Shown: positions 63,401-64,000 of the stretch, piece after piece | Layout of the letters: each line of letters opens with the position of its first letter | Position numbering within the stretch: the stretch's first letter is position 1 | NCBI GenBank assembly: GCA_947179485.1 | Contig: OX359246.1 | Coordinates: forward strand, 23,188,001-23,252,000 | Direction of reading: 5' to 3' | DNA length: 64,000 nt | Source: Allacma fusca | Lineage: Eukaryota; Arthropoda; Collembola; Symphypleona; Sminthuridae | Program-made: the position numbers and the translations under genes | The notes under the pieces: generated by a model | What the model was told of the DNA's origin: nothing | Seen by the model: only the letters and a program-made list of their open reading frames with translations | Databases searched by the model: none

Positions 63401-64000
63401 ATAAAAGTCTGGTTAAAATTCTAATATCCGTGTAAGCTCTTTTGACATTAAATCCCCTTTGATTTCCGGTGCAGGTCTGCCCAAAAGGGTTTCCGGGGAA
63501 ATCTCATTTCCGAACCCCTAAACTTGTTTATTCCTTTAAAAAAAACAAGAAGTTGACAAACACGGGACATCCGAACATTTATTTTTCACACACACACACA
63601 TTTCTGATACAATTGAAAATTCAAACCATATTTTAGATTCCTTAGATTTTTCCTTCCCATAATTTTTCCCTTCAGCATTTGAAGTAATGGACAAAATGTA
63701 CACAAACATTTATAAACAGACATTTTATTTATTGTCAGTGTAAATTTCCCATGTCCCTTTGAAATCCCTCTTTCATATTTCTCTCAAATGTGTCCTCAAA
63801 TATTTGTGCACACACTTGGGAGGAAATTTGTTCCAGTGTTTTGACAAATAAGAAAAAATTAATGAATTCTGGAAATTAAATCAAACCAGGAGAGGAGCGA
63901 AGACTACTCCAGAATTGAGAATACAAATATTTTGGAAGAATGCTGAAAATAAAGAGAAAATAGATACTGTTTGAGTTCAAATAAAGGATTCTTTCCAAAT
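60468..64000. other. Region upstream of the first recognised GPCR exon, no supportable gene
   Basis: AT-rich DNA with (CA)n and (CT)n runs near 63.05 kb and 63.58 kb. It should hold, or be part of the intron before, the missing 5' exon of the GPCR gene. One weak candidate first exon exists at 60723-60807 (minus), but it encodes no signal peptide and needs a different acceptor. I see no other coding signal. Confidence 0.5.

Overview
The window is AT-rich animal nuclear DNA: genes are split by GT-AG introns, intergenic and intronic space is large, and microsatellites and mobile-element remains are frequent. Two things point to an arthropod: a class B GPCR of the calcitonin/DH31-receptor type and a TATA box plus TCAGT initiator ahead of one gene. 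A pancrustacean is plausible, but I cannot name the species.

Layout. The left end carries two small plus-strand genes for secreted proteins. One (60-1277, 5 exons, 215 aa) is a CRAL-TRIO/SEC14-fold protein with a signal peptide and no CRAL-TRIO-N helical domain. The other (2503-3956, 3 exons, 303 aa) is a cysteine-rich mucin-like protein ending in a long Thr-rich tail. After about 4 kb of non-coding DNA, almost all of the remaining window (8077 to beyond 60467, minus strand) is one class B1 GPCR gene. I could reconstruct ten exons, with every splice phase consistent. Together they encode the hormone-binding ectodomain, seven membrane segments and the C-terminal tail (552 codons). The start codon is not securely placed.

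The huge introns of the receptor gene hold other units. The 24-kb intron contains an intronless METTL26-type methyltransferase on the opposite strand (about 26386-27030), several degraded mobile elements, and a 1.6-kb non-autonomous DNA transposon (40325-41944). The 11.9-kb intron contains an apparently intact two-gene DNA transposon (50458-55527). Its genes, on the minus strand, are a six-exon gene for a 406-aa DUF4806 protein followed 60 bp later by a 674-aa Tnp2-like (CACTA/CMC-type) transposase. The element has CCCAGT... terminal inverted repeats and a TC target duplication. The 1.6-kb element starts with the same CCCAGT and is flanked by AT on both sides, so the two may be mobilised by the same or related machinery. 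A 0.7-kb minisatellite of 36-, 18- and 21-bp units begins about 20-30 bp beyond the right end of the two-gene transposon.

The rest of the window (60.5-64 kb, and most intronic DNA) shows no supportable gene. Splice sites, phases and domain assignments come from reading the sequence by eye. Family names rest on remembered family patterns, not on a database search.
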